Origin: Rhabditoides inermis
Taxonomy: Eukaryota > Nematoda > Chromadorea > Rhabditida > Rhabditidae
DNA length: 64,000 nt
Assembly (NCBI GenBank): GCA_963966185.1
Contig: CAWZYM010000301.1
Location: forward strand, 1,000,001 to 1,064,000
Direction: 5' to 3'
Under the pieces are notes generated by a model. The model was not told where the DNA came from, made no database searches, and saw only the letters and a list, made by a program, of their open reading frames with translations. Made by a program: the position numbers and the translations under genes. Position 1 is the stretch's first letter. Each line of letters starts with the position of its first letter. Of the stretch, positions 22,003 to 31,994 are shown piece by piece.

Positions 22003-22662
22003 TCACGCGGTGGTCACATCGGCGACGGGAGAGGAGGCAGAAGCGGAAGTCACTGGCGCTGCCGTCTTCTCTTCAGTCGCCGTCGCAGCGGCTTCCGTGG
22101 CATTTGTAACTGGAAAAGCTACGGTCGATGGCGCAGAGCTTGTCGCCGCCTCCTGAAAGTGCCCTATCATCTTATTAATTCCTTCGCTTTCATTGCGAAA
22201 CACTCAAGAGCCACGTCATCATCACATAATCGATCCTTCTTCAATACCAATCACCTCATCGATTCCGAATAGTCCCTTGAAAAAGTCTACGGTGGCGTGG
22301 TAGGCGTGCTCCAGGAAGTTCTCCTCATCACCCTTCTATAAAAGTTAATCAAAAATCAAAAATCAATCAAGACATACTGTGGACGCAGGAGTCTCTGGCT
22401 TGAGAGTGGTGACTTTGGTCTTCTCTATGTTTCCGATGGCCTTTGGGTGGATTGGGTGAGCAGCGGCGGCGGGAGCGGCGGCAGCAGGGGTAGTGGCTTC
22501 TGTCGACTCGGAGGGAGGCTGTGTAGGTGTAGGCACTGTTGTAGTCGTAGCAGCAGTGCTTGTCGTTGTCTCCGCCGCAGATGTTCCCTCAGTGACCGCA
22601 GCTGTCGTCTCCTGCGCCGCAGCCACCGCAACAACACACAACAGTACAACAAAGACGCGCAT
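22003..22662 (-). CDS. Secreted Ala/Thr-rich mucin-like small protein
   Basis: Exons 22662-22378, 22335-22255 and 22152-22003 join in phase to give 171 residues. The signal peptide is MRVFVVLLCVVAVAAAQ. The mature chain is dominated by Thr, Ala, Pro and Ser (AAETTTSTAATTTTVPTP), with many potential O-glycosylation sites. A short central segment, EHAYHATVDFFKGLFGIDE, may be an amphipathic helix. I recognise no family. A neighbouring same-strand gene at 22792-23479 has a similar MRV start, small size and low-complexity make-up, so the two may be distant tandem relatives. A surface-coat or cuticle-associated mucin is a reasonable guess only. Confidence 0.75.
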
Positions 22663-22772
22663 ATCCTATACAATGCGATCGACTGTGGAGCGCATTAGAT
22701 ACGCCGGGCGGCGCGCAATAGAATGTATTCACGGCGCGCGGGAATATCAATGAGAAAACAGGCGAAAACTAA

Positions 22773-22778
22773 TTTATT
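22773..22778 (-). terminator. AATAAA polyadenylation signal
   Basis: Minus-strand AATAAA just after the stop codon of the Lys/Glu-rich secreted protein gene. Confidence 0.65.
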
Positions 22779-22791
22779 CGCAATCGATAGC

Positions 22792-22986
22792 TTATTTCTC
22801 GTCCGAGGGAGCGGCGGTGGTCTTCCTGGTCTTCTTGGTCTTCTTGTGGATCTTGGTGGTGGCATCGGCTGCCAGCTTCCTCTCCTTAGAGACCTCTTCC
22901 TTCTCCTTCTCCTCCTTCTCCTCCTTCTCGTCGGACTTCTCGGAGACTGCGGGAGCAGGGGTGGAAGCGGCCTGAATATCTTTTTC

Positions 22987-23021
<35 letters not shown>

Positions 23022-23479
23022 CTCTTCCTGCTTGACTCCCACCAGTTCGGCGAGTTTGGAGAACACGTTCTTCACTCCAGTGATCGCCTAGAATACGGTA
23101 ATAAGCTACCGTAATCTCCATTCTGTACCTTGTCTAGAAGCGTCTCGAAACCGCCGGCTTCCACAGCGGCGGGAGTCGACTGGAAAGTTACCGTAATCAA
23201 CATAACGCGTCCATTTGAGTAGTGAAAATGATTGATACCGCTGTGAAACATACTTCAAGACGATTTAAAATGTATCAGGACCAACCAACAACACATCCAA
23301 GATTGCAATAAAAATTAACTGTACTTAGTCGAATGGAATCATCGAATCTCCCTTTTGAAAGTCAAGTCAGTGTACCTCACCTGCTCCACCTTGTCCGTGG
23401 CAACCTCGGATGCTGCCGTGGTCTTCCCAGCAAGGACAGCCGAGACAAGCAGAAGACAGATGAGGGCGAGAACGCGCAT
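22792..23479 (-). CDS. Secreted Lys/Glu-rich small protein
   Basis: Exons 23479-23381, 23179-23129, 23087-23022 and 22972-22792 join in phase to about 131 residues. Signal peptide MRVLALICLLLVSAVLAG. A short helical middle, ITGVKNVFSKLAELVG, is followed by a highly charged C-terminus (EKSDEKEEKEEKEKEE and KIHKKTKKTRKTT). No family is recognised. The AATAAA at 22773-22778 on the minus strand is 14 bases after the stop codon. The third intron is a (GA)n microsatellite on the coding strand. Confidence 0.75.
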
Positions 23480-23882
23480 CACTGGAACTACACTCACAGA
23501 TTAGTGGACAACAGCAGTGGAGCAGCGGGCACTGCATGCACATCATTCCACTTCCATAGCATGATACTAGATTGAAAACGACATCAATTCTGAGACAAGA
23601 AGAGAGAGAGAGAGAGGAGACAGCTTGAACATTGTATGAGCATGATTCCACCATCCCAGACTATTTCCCATAAACGCCCCGCGCGACTGTAAAGAGGCGA
23701 TCGGAAATGGACGCGAGCGTGTGAATGCGGCAAATCGAATCTTCCACTATTCACGAGCATGGAATCATACAAATCCTATGTTCCTATGTATATGGTTTTG
23801 TCCAAACAAGTTAATATTATAACACTTTATCATTTGATCAAGTTATCAAGTTATCAAGTTATCAAATAATCATACTATCAGT

Positions 23883-24243
23883 TTATCCGTTAGCCGGGAA
23901 CGTGTTGCTGTTGAGAGTGATCTGACACAGGACTTCCGACTGAAATGGGAGGGTGAAAACAAATACAAACAATATGACTTGCAAAATTGAAATATTACAC
24001 AATAGGTATCTGAACAAGGATCTCAAGGCGTCAAGAAGTACGAAGCACGCTTTTGAAGGTTTTGTTAGGAAATGTGACCACAACTACAACCCAATAGTGT
24101 GGTACCCATCCTAACTTCCTAACCTGTCCGTATTGCTTGATGGTTGGCTTGTTCCAACCACCGAATGGAACAAAGTCGGAGAAGGTATCGGTGGTCTCAC
24201 CCTGCTCTGTAGGACCCGTCGTTGCCCAGTACCTATGGAGAGA

Positions 24244-24297
<54 letters not shown>

Positions 24298-25771
24298 CAC
24301 AGAGGACAGCTCCTAGCCCCGCTCCACCCTCCAGTGATCTGTTGCCAGTCGTAGTAGTTAGTGTAGATACCAACCGTCACCGCCTTCGTCTGAAAGAATC
24401 CATGTTTATCGATTTATCGATCGATCGAACCTTTGAAAACCTCGTTGTTTTTGCTACAATCAGCATATTCAAATGACCCTCTTTCCATAACTCGTTAGGA
24501 CTGCTGCAATTAGTCATTCTCGGTAGATAATTTCTATGCTGATCGTAACTCGTTGATTTGCATGCCTGGAGGGGCGAATAAAAGGCGGGCGCGGCGGGCT
24601 GCCGACATCCATTCGCCATGGCTCAGTCCGTCGCTCCCGGAGATATCAACACCCAGCCGGGTACCAAGATCGTCTTCAACGCCCCCTACGATGACAAGCA
24701 CACCTACCACATCAAGGTGCGTAGATATCTATCGGATATCGATCGATCATTGAATGATTGGTCTTTTTTCAGATCACCAACACTGGAGGTCGCCGCATCG
24801 GATGGGCCATCAAGACCACCAACATGAAGCGCCTCGGCGTCGACCCGCCGTGCGGAGTGCTCGACCCCAAGGAGGCCGTGCTGATGGCCGTCTCTTGCGA
24901 CGCGTTCAAGTTCGGAGAGGAGGACACCAACAACGACCGCATCACCATCGAGTGGACCAACACCCCCGACGGCGCCGCCAAGACCTTCCGCCGCGAGTGG
25001 TTCCAGGGCGACGGAATGGTCCGCCGCAAGAACCTCCCCATCGAGTACAACCCTTGAACACTCTTTCTGATCGTTGAATAAAGCATTCGTTCCAAAACTC
25101 TTTTTGTTCTTTCTCACCATTGCAGTAGTGATAAGAGTCGATAGGAAAGCAATGTTCTTCTTCTGATCGTTCGGCCAAGCAATCGGAGTGGCAATCTGAA
25201 TCGTTTCCGATCAATAACTGATAATCAATACTTACCTGCATCCAAATGCTACGAACATTGACGCCTCCGTTGGTGAGACCCTGAAGTAGTGTCATAGACG
25301 TGTTCATGTGTTTATGTGTAAGCAAACATACGTCGATAGCCTCGAGGATTTGTTGTTGCGGTGTCTTGTGGGAAGTGGGAGAGGGAATCATGACGGCGTT
25401 CGTTGTGAGACGCGCTGGAATGTCGATCATCAATCGATATCGATCAATTATTTAACAAAGTGTTGATCATTACCCTTGTTTGCATTGAGCAGTGACGTTA
25501 GTCCGTCTTGAGAGAACGTCGCATTCTCGTAGGTGCGCACGTAAACCTCACAATACAAAGTACAGTAATCATCACTACAGTAACCCACGGTCTCGTAGCC
25601 GGTGGCGCCAATGCAGTGAAACGTATCCTGCGAGATGAGACCGGCAACGTCAACTGCGGAATCGTAGAGGATCTGAAACGTAACGTTTATTGAAACATAA
25701 CGACGTATATAATAACTCACGTCTCCTCTTACGCTTAGGGCTAGAATACACAGTATGAGAGCTGCGAACAT
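23883..25771 (-). CDS. GH25-type nematode lysozyme-like protein, probably inactive
   Basis: Exons (high to low): 25771-25721, 25672-25589, 25546-25474, 25414-25332, 25280-25236, 25195-25118, 24389-24298, 24232-24124 and 23939-23883. The signal peptide [16 protein letters not shown] is followed by the family start [80 protein letters not shown] and a short Cys-containing tail. This is the LYS-1/LYS-7 type of nematode lysozyme. The first Asp of the fold is kept (AVDV), but the strand that normally reads IWLDIE is IWMQIA, so the acidic catalytic pair is missing. The 42-base gap at 25547-25588 is GT-AG, stopless and a multiple of three. Splicing it out fits the family better. The intron 24390-25117 contains a complete MSP gene on the other strand. 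Confidence 0.85.
24462..24617 (+). promoter_or_regulatory. MSP copy 2 promoter with GATA, octamer and TATA-like boxes
   Basis: AGATAA (24525-24530), ATTTGCAT (24556-24563) and ATAAAAG (about 24579-24585) all lie within 95 bases of the start codon and are kept in the inverted copy at 13.5-13.7 kb. GATA control of msp genes is established in C. elegans. Its use here is inferred. Confidence 0.6.
24618..25057 (+). CDS. msp: Major sperm protein (MSP), copy 2, nested in a lysozyme intron
   Basis: Exons 24618-24716 and 24773-25057 flank a 56-base intron and encode 127 residues, apparently identical to copy 1. MSP features are [15 protein letters not shown], the [17 protein letters not shown] strand, [20 protein letters not shown] and the C-terminal [10 protein letters not shown]. 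It builds the fibre system of crawling nematode sperm. The gene has its own promoter boxes and AATAAA (25077-25082). It lies wholly inside the intron between two exons of the minus-strand lysozyme-like gene, so a lysozyme primary transcript would contain MSP antisense sequence. Confidence 0.97.
25077..25082 (+). terminator. AATAAA polyadenylation signal of MSP copy 2
   Basis: AATAAA 20 bases after the stop codon, matching the signal of the inverted copy. Confidence 0.75.
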
Positions 25772-26595
25772 TCTGAAACGGATGCACGTTTGATAGCGGA
25801 GGAAATGTGGAAATTTATGACTTCTGTAATCCCATCTGATATCGAGAGAATCACCTTATCAGTAGGGCAGCACGTTGCAGACCGAAAAGATCAACACCAC
25901 TCAAAAAGTTATTCATAGTCTCCCTTTCATTACATACTTCGCGCTTTCCGAGTTGAATTCTTCAGTTGCGAAAATGAGTCAGTTTCGGACACTCATGCGG
26001 TCATAAAGCTGTAATCAGAGAGCAATGAATTCAGCTCACCTCACTCGCTTCGCTTATCGCATTGCAGCTAGATTCCAGCTGTTACAGTCGTTATCAATCG
26101 ATTCCCCCTGGGTGAGTCCGGCTCATCCGCTCAGCTCAGCGACTAAGCCGCCACGACGGAAGCATCCAGGCTCAGACTACCGTACAATCGCTCACTAATT
26201 GTTTCTTCGGGTTTTTAGAGTACATATTCCTATTCACTGTCGTGCTTTTCTGTACTGTGTGTTTGGTTGATGACGTTTGGTAGACTACCCAATCACGTTG
26301 TTTGCGTTTTATTTTCGTATATTTATCATTGAGTGCACAATGATCGTTGATAATCGCTCGTTGACCGCTTGTTGTGATTGCAGAGTGAGACTGGTATTAG
26401 TCTTACTCGTACTCGCGTAGTGTACTGATTACCGATAAGAAGTTAGTAATGGTGATGTATTGTCGTCTGCAGAGTGGTCGCCTTGTTCCATTTTCGTCTA
26501 GAATCTAGAAGTCAGAAGAGAACTACATCAACGTCATTCACCATGTTTCCTTGCAGCCTCGTCTTCTCTCGGTCGACCGAGCGTTCGACAACGCC
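25772..26595. other. Divergent intergenic region (lysozyme-like / membrane glycoprotein)
   Basis: No exon or RNA gene seen. It probably holds both divergent promoters and the 5' UTR of the plus-strand gene. Confidence 0.4.
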
Positions 26596-29337
26596 ATGTC
26601 GACCTCTGACAAGTGAGTTATGTTACTGATTTTTTTAGCCGGTCAAATCCGGGGTCCTCCTAGTCGAGAACAAAATGGGGTTCTTGGATTACGACGACGT
26701 CAGCAGAGGGAGTTGAGTTGGGTGGCGTCGGACATCTTGAATTCCGTTCTTGAGTCCGTAGATGGTGCTGTGACGCATTCTGGCTACCATGAGAGTGGTT
26801 TGCCACACCACAGGGGCTGGGCGAATTTAACAAGAATGGTTGACTCCGAGGGGGGTCGAACCAGCGACCGTGAGATTGAGAGACGAACGCACACAACTCG
26901 TATGTCTTTCGATGAAATCCGCTCTATCCAATAAGCCGCGCCCTCGACGGCTCAGTGGATGAAGCGGAATTTTTTATATATGAATGTTGTACATATGTAT
27001 AGTATATTATCTGTATATTATCTGTATAGCGATCAAAATTATCATGATGATCTATGTGCCATTTCGCGTGAAACATAAGCCGCCTCGAACAAATGTATTT
27101 TGCTTTTACATATTTTACTCGCCTATTGACACTATACTAGTATGCAATAGGTCAATGATTCTAATGAAGAAAGACATACGAGTTGTGTGAGGGAGTGAGT
27201 AAAATTTAAAAAAAATCCTTTTGCAATTTGCACATTTAAATCACCCATTAATGCGATATTTTGAATTGAATTGAAATGTTGTTTTTTTAAGCGATAATAC
27301 ATTAATGTTTTTTTAATTGAATCGAATTGTTATTATTTGAATTGAGTTGAAATGTGTTTGTTGAGGCGTCGCGTGACAGTGGTGGAGGCGGAGGATGACA
27401 ACGCATCCATCGTCACCATACAGCCAGGAATCAATGTGAGTGCACCGCCTTCGTTCGATTTTTTCAGTCATTTCAATCTATAAGCCTATAGTCTGTTAAT
27501 GTTTTTTGCTCTCACGAACAGTTCGAGTTGTTATTGATACAAACATTTTTGTTTGAGATCTAGTCTTGTCACGTCTCGGATTGTTTTTTAACGAAATGAT
27601 GGGAATATCGACTAGTACTGAAACGTATCTCTTTCTTGCAGGTGAACACTCTCATTTTCAAAGTCTTCGTCGCTGTTCTTTTCATAGCTGCAATCGCAGG
27701 AGCGATGGTGTATGCCGTCATCAACTGTGGGTTGTTTACTTCCTTGTTACTTTCCTGTTTGTTTAATTACTTCTTTTTGTTATTCACTTGTTTACCGTGT
27801 TTTCCAGCCGAGAACAACGAGAAGAAGGTGATTCCGGAGACAACCGAGTATTTTCCCATTTATCAGAACCAGGTATGTTCTTCAAGAGTTGCACTATTTT
27901 TCCATTAAATTATGGAAGCGTCATTGTTTTGGGTGACTGAACGTATGCAATAACATCACGCATTATGCATAAACCCTCGGAAGCTAACTCTTAAAGCATA
28001 ATTTTGTTGCAGCAATCAATGCATGGCGTTCTTTCGATCACGTATCGCAAGGCCGGATCGACTGATGAGAATGTATACGATGTGGGTTATTTGATCGTTC
28101 AATGTTTACATTACTGTTCCGTTTGCAGTTCAGGCACAAGTGACAAGTTTCGACTAAAACATTTTGTGGTAGTCGCGAAACTTATACAATGTATAATGTA
28201 CATTACTATGGTAGAATGAATAGTGTTCTCTACTTTTAGAATGGTAGATGATAGTGAAAGTAGTAACTAGAGATGGTCCGGTTAAAATCTTCACGGTTGT
28301 TTCGGTTATCGAAACCCACACTAAAGGTGTGAGATCATCAAAGATAGCGCGAAACTAAATCTGATTTCTCAGTCAATGCCATTTACACATTTACACATGA
28401 CAATACGAGCGTCGAACTTGGCCTGGACAGTCCGAAACCCGTAACTCAGTTAACCGAACATTTCGATTTTTCGGTTCAGTCGAAAACCCGTTTCTGTCAC
28501 GGTTTTTCGGTTCGGTTAACCGGTTAACCGAAATCAACACGGTTTCCGGTTAACCGGTTCGGTTAATCAGTTATTGAACCGAAAACCGGAAAAAAAATAA
28601 GCGAAATGACGGTCAACAGGACCATCTCTATTAGTAACGTGTTTATATTACGCATGTAAAACTTATTCAATAATTTGAGGCGAAATTTCTAGATGGAACC
28701 TAGTAGCTAATTATTTACTGCACAACTTGTTACGTTATTCATTTCGGATATGAAACCTACCTCAAACATACTCTCTTTTCAGACGTACTCATACGGCTCT
28801 CAGTGGGTTCAACACGACGATAAACTCAGACTATTCTATAAGGTACATATGCTAATAGAAAGAAGTTTCACCTAGTGCATACTTTTTTATCACACAATCT
28901 ATGACAAACTATTCAAACGTGTGCGTTTTTGATCGATTTTGGATGTATGACAATCAACTGGGACATTGAATTTGTTTTCTTTGACCTCGGATGGCAAAAC
29001 TTTGAATAATTATTAAAACATTCTATCTAGTGAAACATATAAATAGATGTGAGTTGTTGTTTTTTTCAGGTCGGAACGTTTCAAAACGAAACGTTCAGTG
29101 ACTGGCAGTCGACTATGTACGTCTTCGAGAATATCACCTACACTGACACGCCAAAGGCGAGTGGGGTACTGTAACAGTATCACTGTATTGAAGTATAATA
29201 TGGGATTCCGTAGAGATCACCTATAACTTCCAGGGTTGTACTAAGGATCTCACTAAGGGCTATTCAGATTTCGTGGAGAGGTGAGCTATATAGGAAGAAC
29301 AGAAGAGGGAGAGACAGGGAGAGACTGGGGAGAAAGA

Positions 29338-29371
<34 letters not shown>

Positions 29372-29758
29372 TAGAGAGAGAGAGTGAGAGAGAGAGAGAG
29401 AGAAAGAGAGGTTCCTATTACAGCATGGGACTGTCCTACGTGAAGTACCGCACGGAAGAAGAGATCAAATTGCACAACGGAAGCAGCTATACCCAGGTAG
29501 TATTAATGTCAGATAAGAACGAAAAAGACACAATTACAAAAAAGGTTCTCATTGGACGTCTGAAACGTATTGTTCTAATATGGGGGGCATTGTCAATCAT
29601 GTACGATACTCGTATACCATACGAAGTGTACGAAGTGCTAACGTTTACGTGGTTGAGGTGATTCTGTACGAGGGAGAGCCGCCAGAGAACGTTGTGATCG
29701 AGGGAGCACACCCCGCACTCATCAGAGGATACGCACTGCCACACAAGGGTGGGAGACT

Positions 29759-29804
<46 letters not shown>

Positions 29805-31257
29805 AGCCGGTTGAATCCGGGGTCCTCCTAGTCGAGAACAAGATGGGGTTCTCGGATTACGACAACGTAAGCAGAGGGAGTTGGGTTGGATGGCGTCCGT
29901 CTTGAATTCCGTTCTTGAGTCCGTAGATGGTGCTGTGACGCCTTCTGGCTATCATGAGAGTGAATTGCCACACCACAGGGGCTGGGTGAACTTAACAAGA
30001 ATGGTTGACTCCGAGGGGGATCGAACCAGCGACCATGAGATTGAGAGACGAACGCTATATCCACTGAGCCGCGCCACCGCCCCCCTCCCCCCCCCTCTCT
30101 CTTCTCTCTCTCCCCTTACTCTTTTTCTCTCTCTCCCTCTCTCTCTACCTCCTTCTTTTCTCTCTTTCTATCTCATTTATCTCTTCTCGCTTCTTAATGT
30201 AGTGTCCAATTACTGTGTTAATGGCAGTGTGAGAAGAGAGACTCCTGCAACCCTTGCAGGAGCAATCATCTCCTGGGAGTCTGTGTTCGCTCGTCCGTCT
30301 TCTTCCGACCCCACCAAGGCCTCTCTATTCAGGAGGGAACACTTCTTTCCCGATATGAAACAGAGTGAGTGTCCTATGCATCTAATAATACTCACAAAAC
30401 ACTATACACTCGGCGACGCGCCAAAGCAAAACGAAATCGCACTTGTATGATGTCGAAGATATCGCTTTTTTTGCGAACATGAGTTTTATTTGATTTCAAC
30501 TTTTTTTATTTGTCGTTCAGAGATAATCCAGTCTGTTCGAACAACGTACATTACACAACGTACATTACACACTCAATCGCTCCACGTGTTTTGGCAATCT
30601 TGGCGCTTACAGGCGAGCCGTCGGGCGATTTCTTCACCCTGCCCCACCAGTGCCTCCTGCAATGAACACTCACAGTATGAAAGGTTGTATAGATACATAT
30701 GATAAATATAAGTTTCATATTCACTGTGAAAGCGTGTTTTCCTATGTTCGCTTGTACGTTTATGGTGATTGTGTTCGCGTCTCTGCCCTCAACTCGCGAC
30801 ATGCAGGCGAGCCGCCCTCTCTACTCTCTTCTCTTTCCATCTCCATCTACCCCCTTTCACGCATTCAACTAGCGAGTGGAGAGAAGGCTGTGTTGTAGGC
30901 GCGTGTCCATTTCCCCGCACTGCGATGACGTACTCAACCAGCTGCCGTGTCAGACGACCGCCGAAGAAAACGTCGACAGATGCGTCGTCAACCTCGTCAC
31001 TCATAAAAAATCTCTCATTTTTCGCGCATGTAAAAAAGCCAAAAACTCGCGTTGTCACGCTGGCACACCCGTGGAAGCTACGGATAGGGAGAAGAGAGAC
31101 GCAGACGGGCGCTCTCTCGCGCCTCCATGGCACACCCGTGGGAGCTAACGTAGAAACATTCTTTCACCAGAGGGAACAGCCTCTCCGGATCTGTTTCGAG
31201 TTCCCTCGAGAAAACGACGGCCACGGACTGCTGCTCGACGCCGAAGACTTTATTTAG
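26596..31257 (+). CDS. Type II membrane glycoprotein, family not recognised
   Basis: The ATG at 26596 opens a tiny first exon (MSTSDK), followed after a SINE-bearing intron by RRVTVVEAEDDNASIVTIQ and a signal anchor, VFVAVLFIAAIAGAMVYAVI. The extracellular part is spread over about nine more exons: YGSQWVQHDDKLRLFYK, FSDWQSTMYVFENITYTD, SMGLSYVKYRTEEEIKL, VILYEGEPPENVVIEGAH and ISWESVFARPSSSDPTKASL. It has several glycosylation sites (NETF, NITY, NGSS) and a Cys-rich end. Two 3' ends are possible: a TGA at 30663-30665 after PHQCLLQ, or a donor 15 bases earlier leading in phase to a Cys-containing exon near 30900-30995 and a last exon ending LLLDAEDFI at 31257. A secreted or surface nematode protein is likely. 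No function can be assigned. Confidence 0.6.
26638..26945 (-). mobile_element. tRNA-derived SINE, copy A (antisense, intron 1)
   Basis: On the minus strand the element starts with a tRNA-like head (GGCTTATTGGATAGAGCGG as box A and GGTCGCTGGTTCGACC as box B), then a body of about 210 bases ending TCCGGATTTGACCGGC. The body matches the copy at 29.8 kb at roughly 90% by eye. The head differs: 31 extra bases separate box A from GCGTTCGTCTCTCAATCTC. It lies in the first intron of the membrane glycoprotein gene, opposite to its transcription. Confidence 0.85.
26890..27189. repeat. Long-range inverted repeat from head-to-head SINE heads
   Basis: The 20-mer at 26890-26909 (CACACAACTCGTATGTCTTT) recurs as its exact reverse complement at 27170-27189. 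Between them, CGGCTCAGTGGATGAAGCGG (about 26948-26967) mirrors the SINE box A at 26920-26940. This fits two SINE heads in head-to-head orientation, the second split by an AT-rich insertion of about 200 bases. Confidence 0.65.
28268..28630. mobile_element. Non-autonomous hAT-like MITE, 363 bp
   Basis: Begins TAGAGATGGTCC and ends GGACCATCTCTA, a perfect 12-bp terminal inverted repeat. Flanks GTAGTAAC (28260-28267) and TTAGTAAC (28631-28638) form an 8-bp target duplication with one mismatch. The interior is rich in GGTTAACC/GGTTCGG words and partly palindromic. There is no coding sequence. The TAGAG terminus and 8-bp duplication resemble the element at 16.0 kb, but the interiors differ. It lies within an intron of the membrane glycoprotein gene. 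Confidence 0.9.
29806..30080 (-). mobile_element. tRNA-derived SINE, copy B (antisense, intron)
   Basis: Minus-strand head GGCGCGGCTCAGTGGATATAGCG (box A region), then GGTCGCTGGTTCGATCCCC (box B), then the same body as copy A ending TCCGGATTCAACCGGC. Copy B keeps the compact head. Its 3' end abuts a (CT)n tract, so a microsatellite may be its tail or target. It sits in a late intron of the membrane glycoprotein gene, again antisense. Confidence 0.88.
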
Positions 31258-31335
31258 TCTCGACGTTGCACCCCCCCCCCCCCCAACACCACGAGCGGCT
31301 GCGCGCCCGCGTCTCCTTCTGATTGACAGTCTTAA

Positions 31336-31870
31336 AGTGACAATTTCACTCAAAAAAGATAATATACTGATGAAAAGTTAATGTAAACATCAAATGACAT
31401 CTGCTAAACCTGAAAACTAAAACTTTTTTCATGATTTTAAACTATTTTTGCCCCAAAAATAATTGAAATTTTTTTTTGATATGCAATTCAGTTTCTAGCA
31501 TCAATAACAACCCGAATTTTTCTTCCTGAACATTTATTTACCAATGTCGAAACCTTTTGTTGTACATTATTCCACCAACCCCGAAAACTATTTACGAATA
31601 CTTTTCCATCAACTTCATCTCTGATGAGACTCCGGGTTGATGGAAGGCTCAAGTGGTAAGATGCTAGGAGTCGAAACCACTTGATCCAAATTCGCGTTTT
31701 CTTTGTGATTACTCAATTACGTGTTATTGATTAAACTGAAGTCGTAGAAGCCGATAAACATATCCCTATGAGTTACGCATCTCGAGTTCAATAGTTATAG
31801 CCAGAATTTGTAAAGCGCGCCAATTCAAAATTCAATTTTTTTCCGATTGCGGATTAATAAAATTGTCACT
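31336..31870. mobile_element. TTAA-flanked MITE (piggyBac-like), 535 bp
   Basis: Begins AGTGACAATTT and ends AAATTGTCACT, an 11-bp terminal inverted repeat (15 bp with the flanks). TTAA flanks both ends (31332-31335 and 31871-31874). The interior is strongly AT-rich with no open frame. It lies in the intergenic gap between the membrane glycoprotein gene and the Lys/Asp-rich gene. Confidence 0.78.
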
Positions 31871-31994
31871 TTAACACAGCCATAGACAATTGTCAAAACT
31901 ATTTATGATAAAAAAAAAAGAACATTAGAAATGAACAATACATGATACATAACATCAAAAACTCTCACTCTCTCTCTCTCTCTCCTTAGTGGAG

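Larger units (their letters stand above)
24462..25095. repeat. Right arm of the inverted MSP duplication
   Basis: The reverse complement matches 13045-13680, from an upstream TCAAAT(G/C)ACCCTCTTTCC to just past AATAAA. The whole arm lies inside one intron of the lysozyme-like gene. Confidence 0.9.

Noticed and set aside
23838..23868. AAGTTATC tandem units as a regulatory element
   Set aside because: Only about three short AT-rich units, equally explained by slippage.
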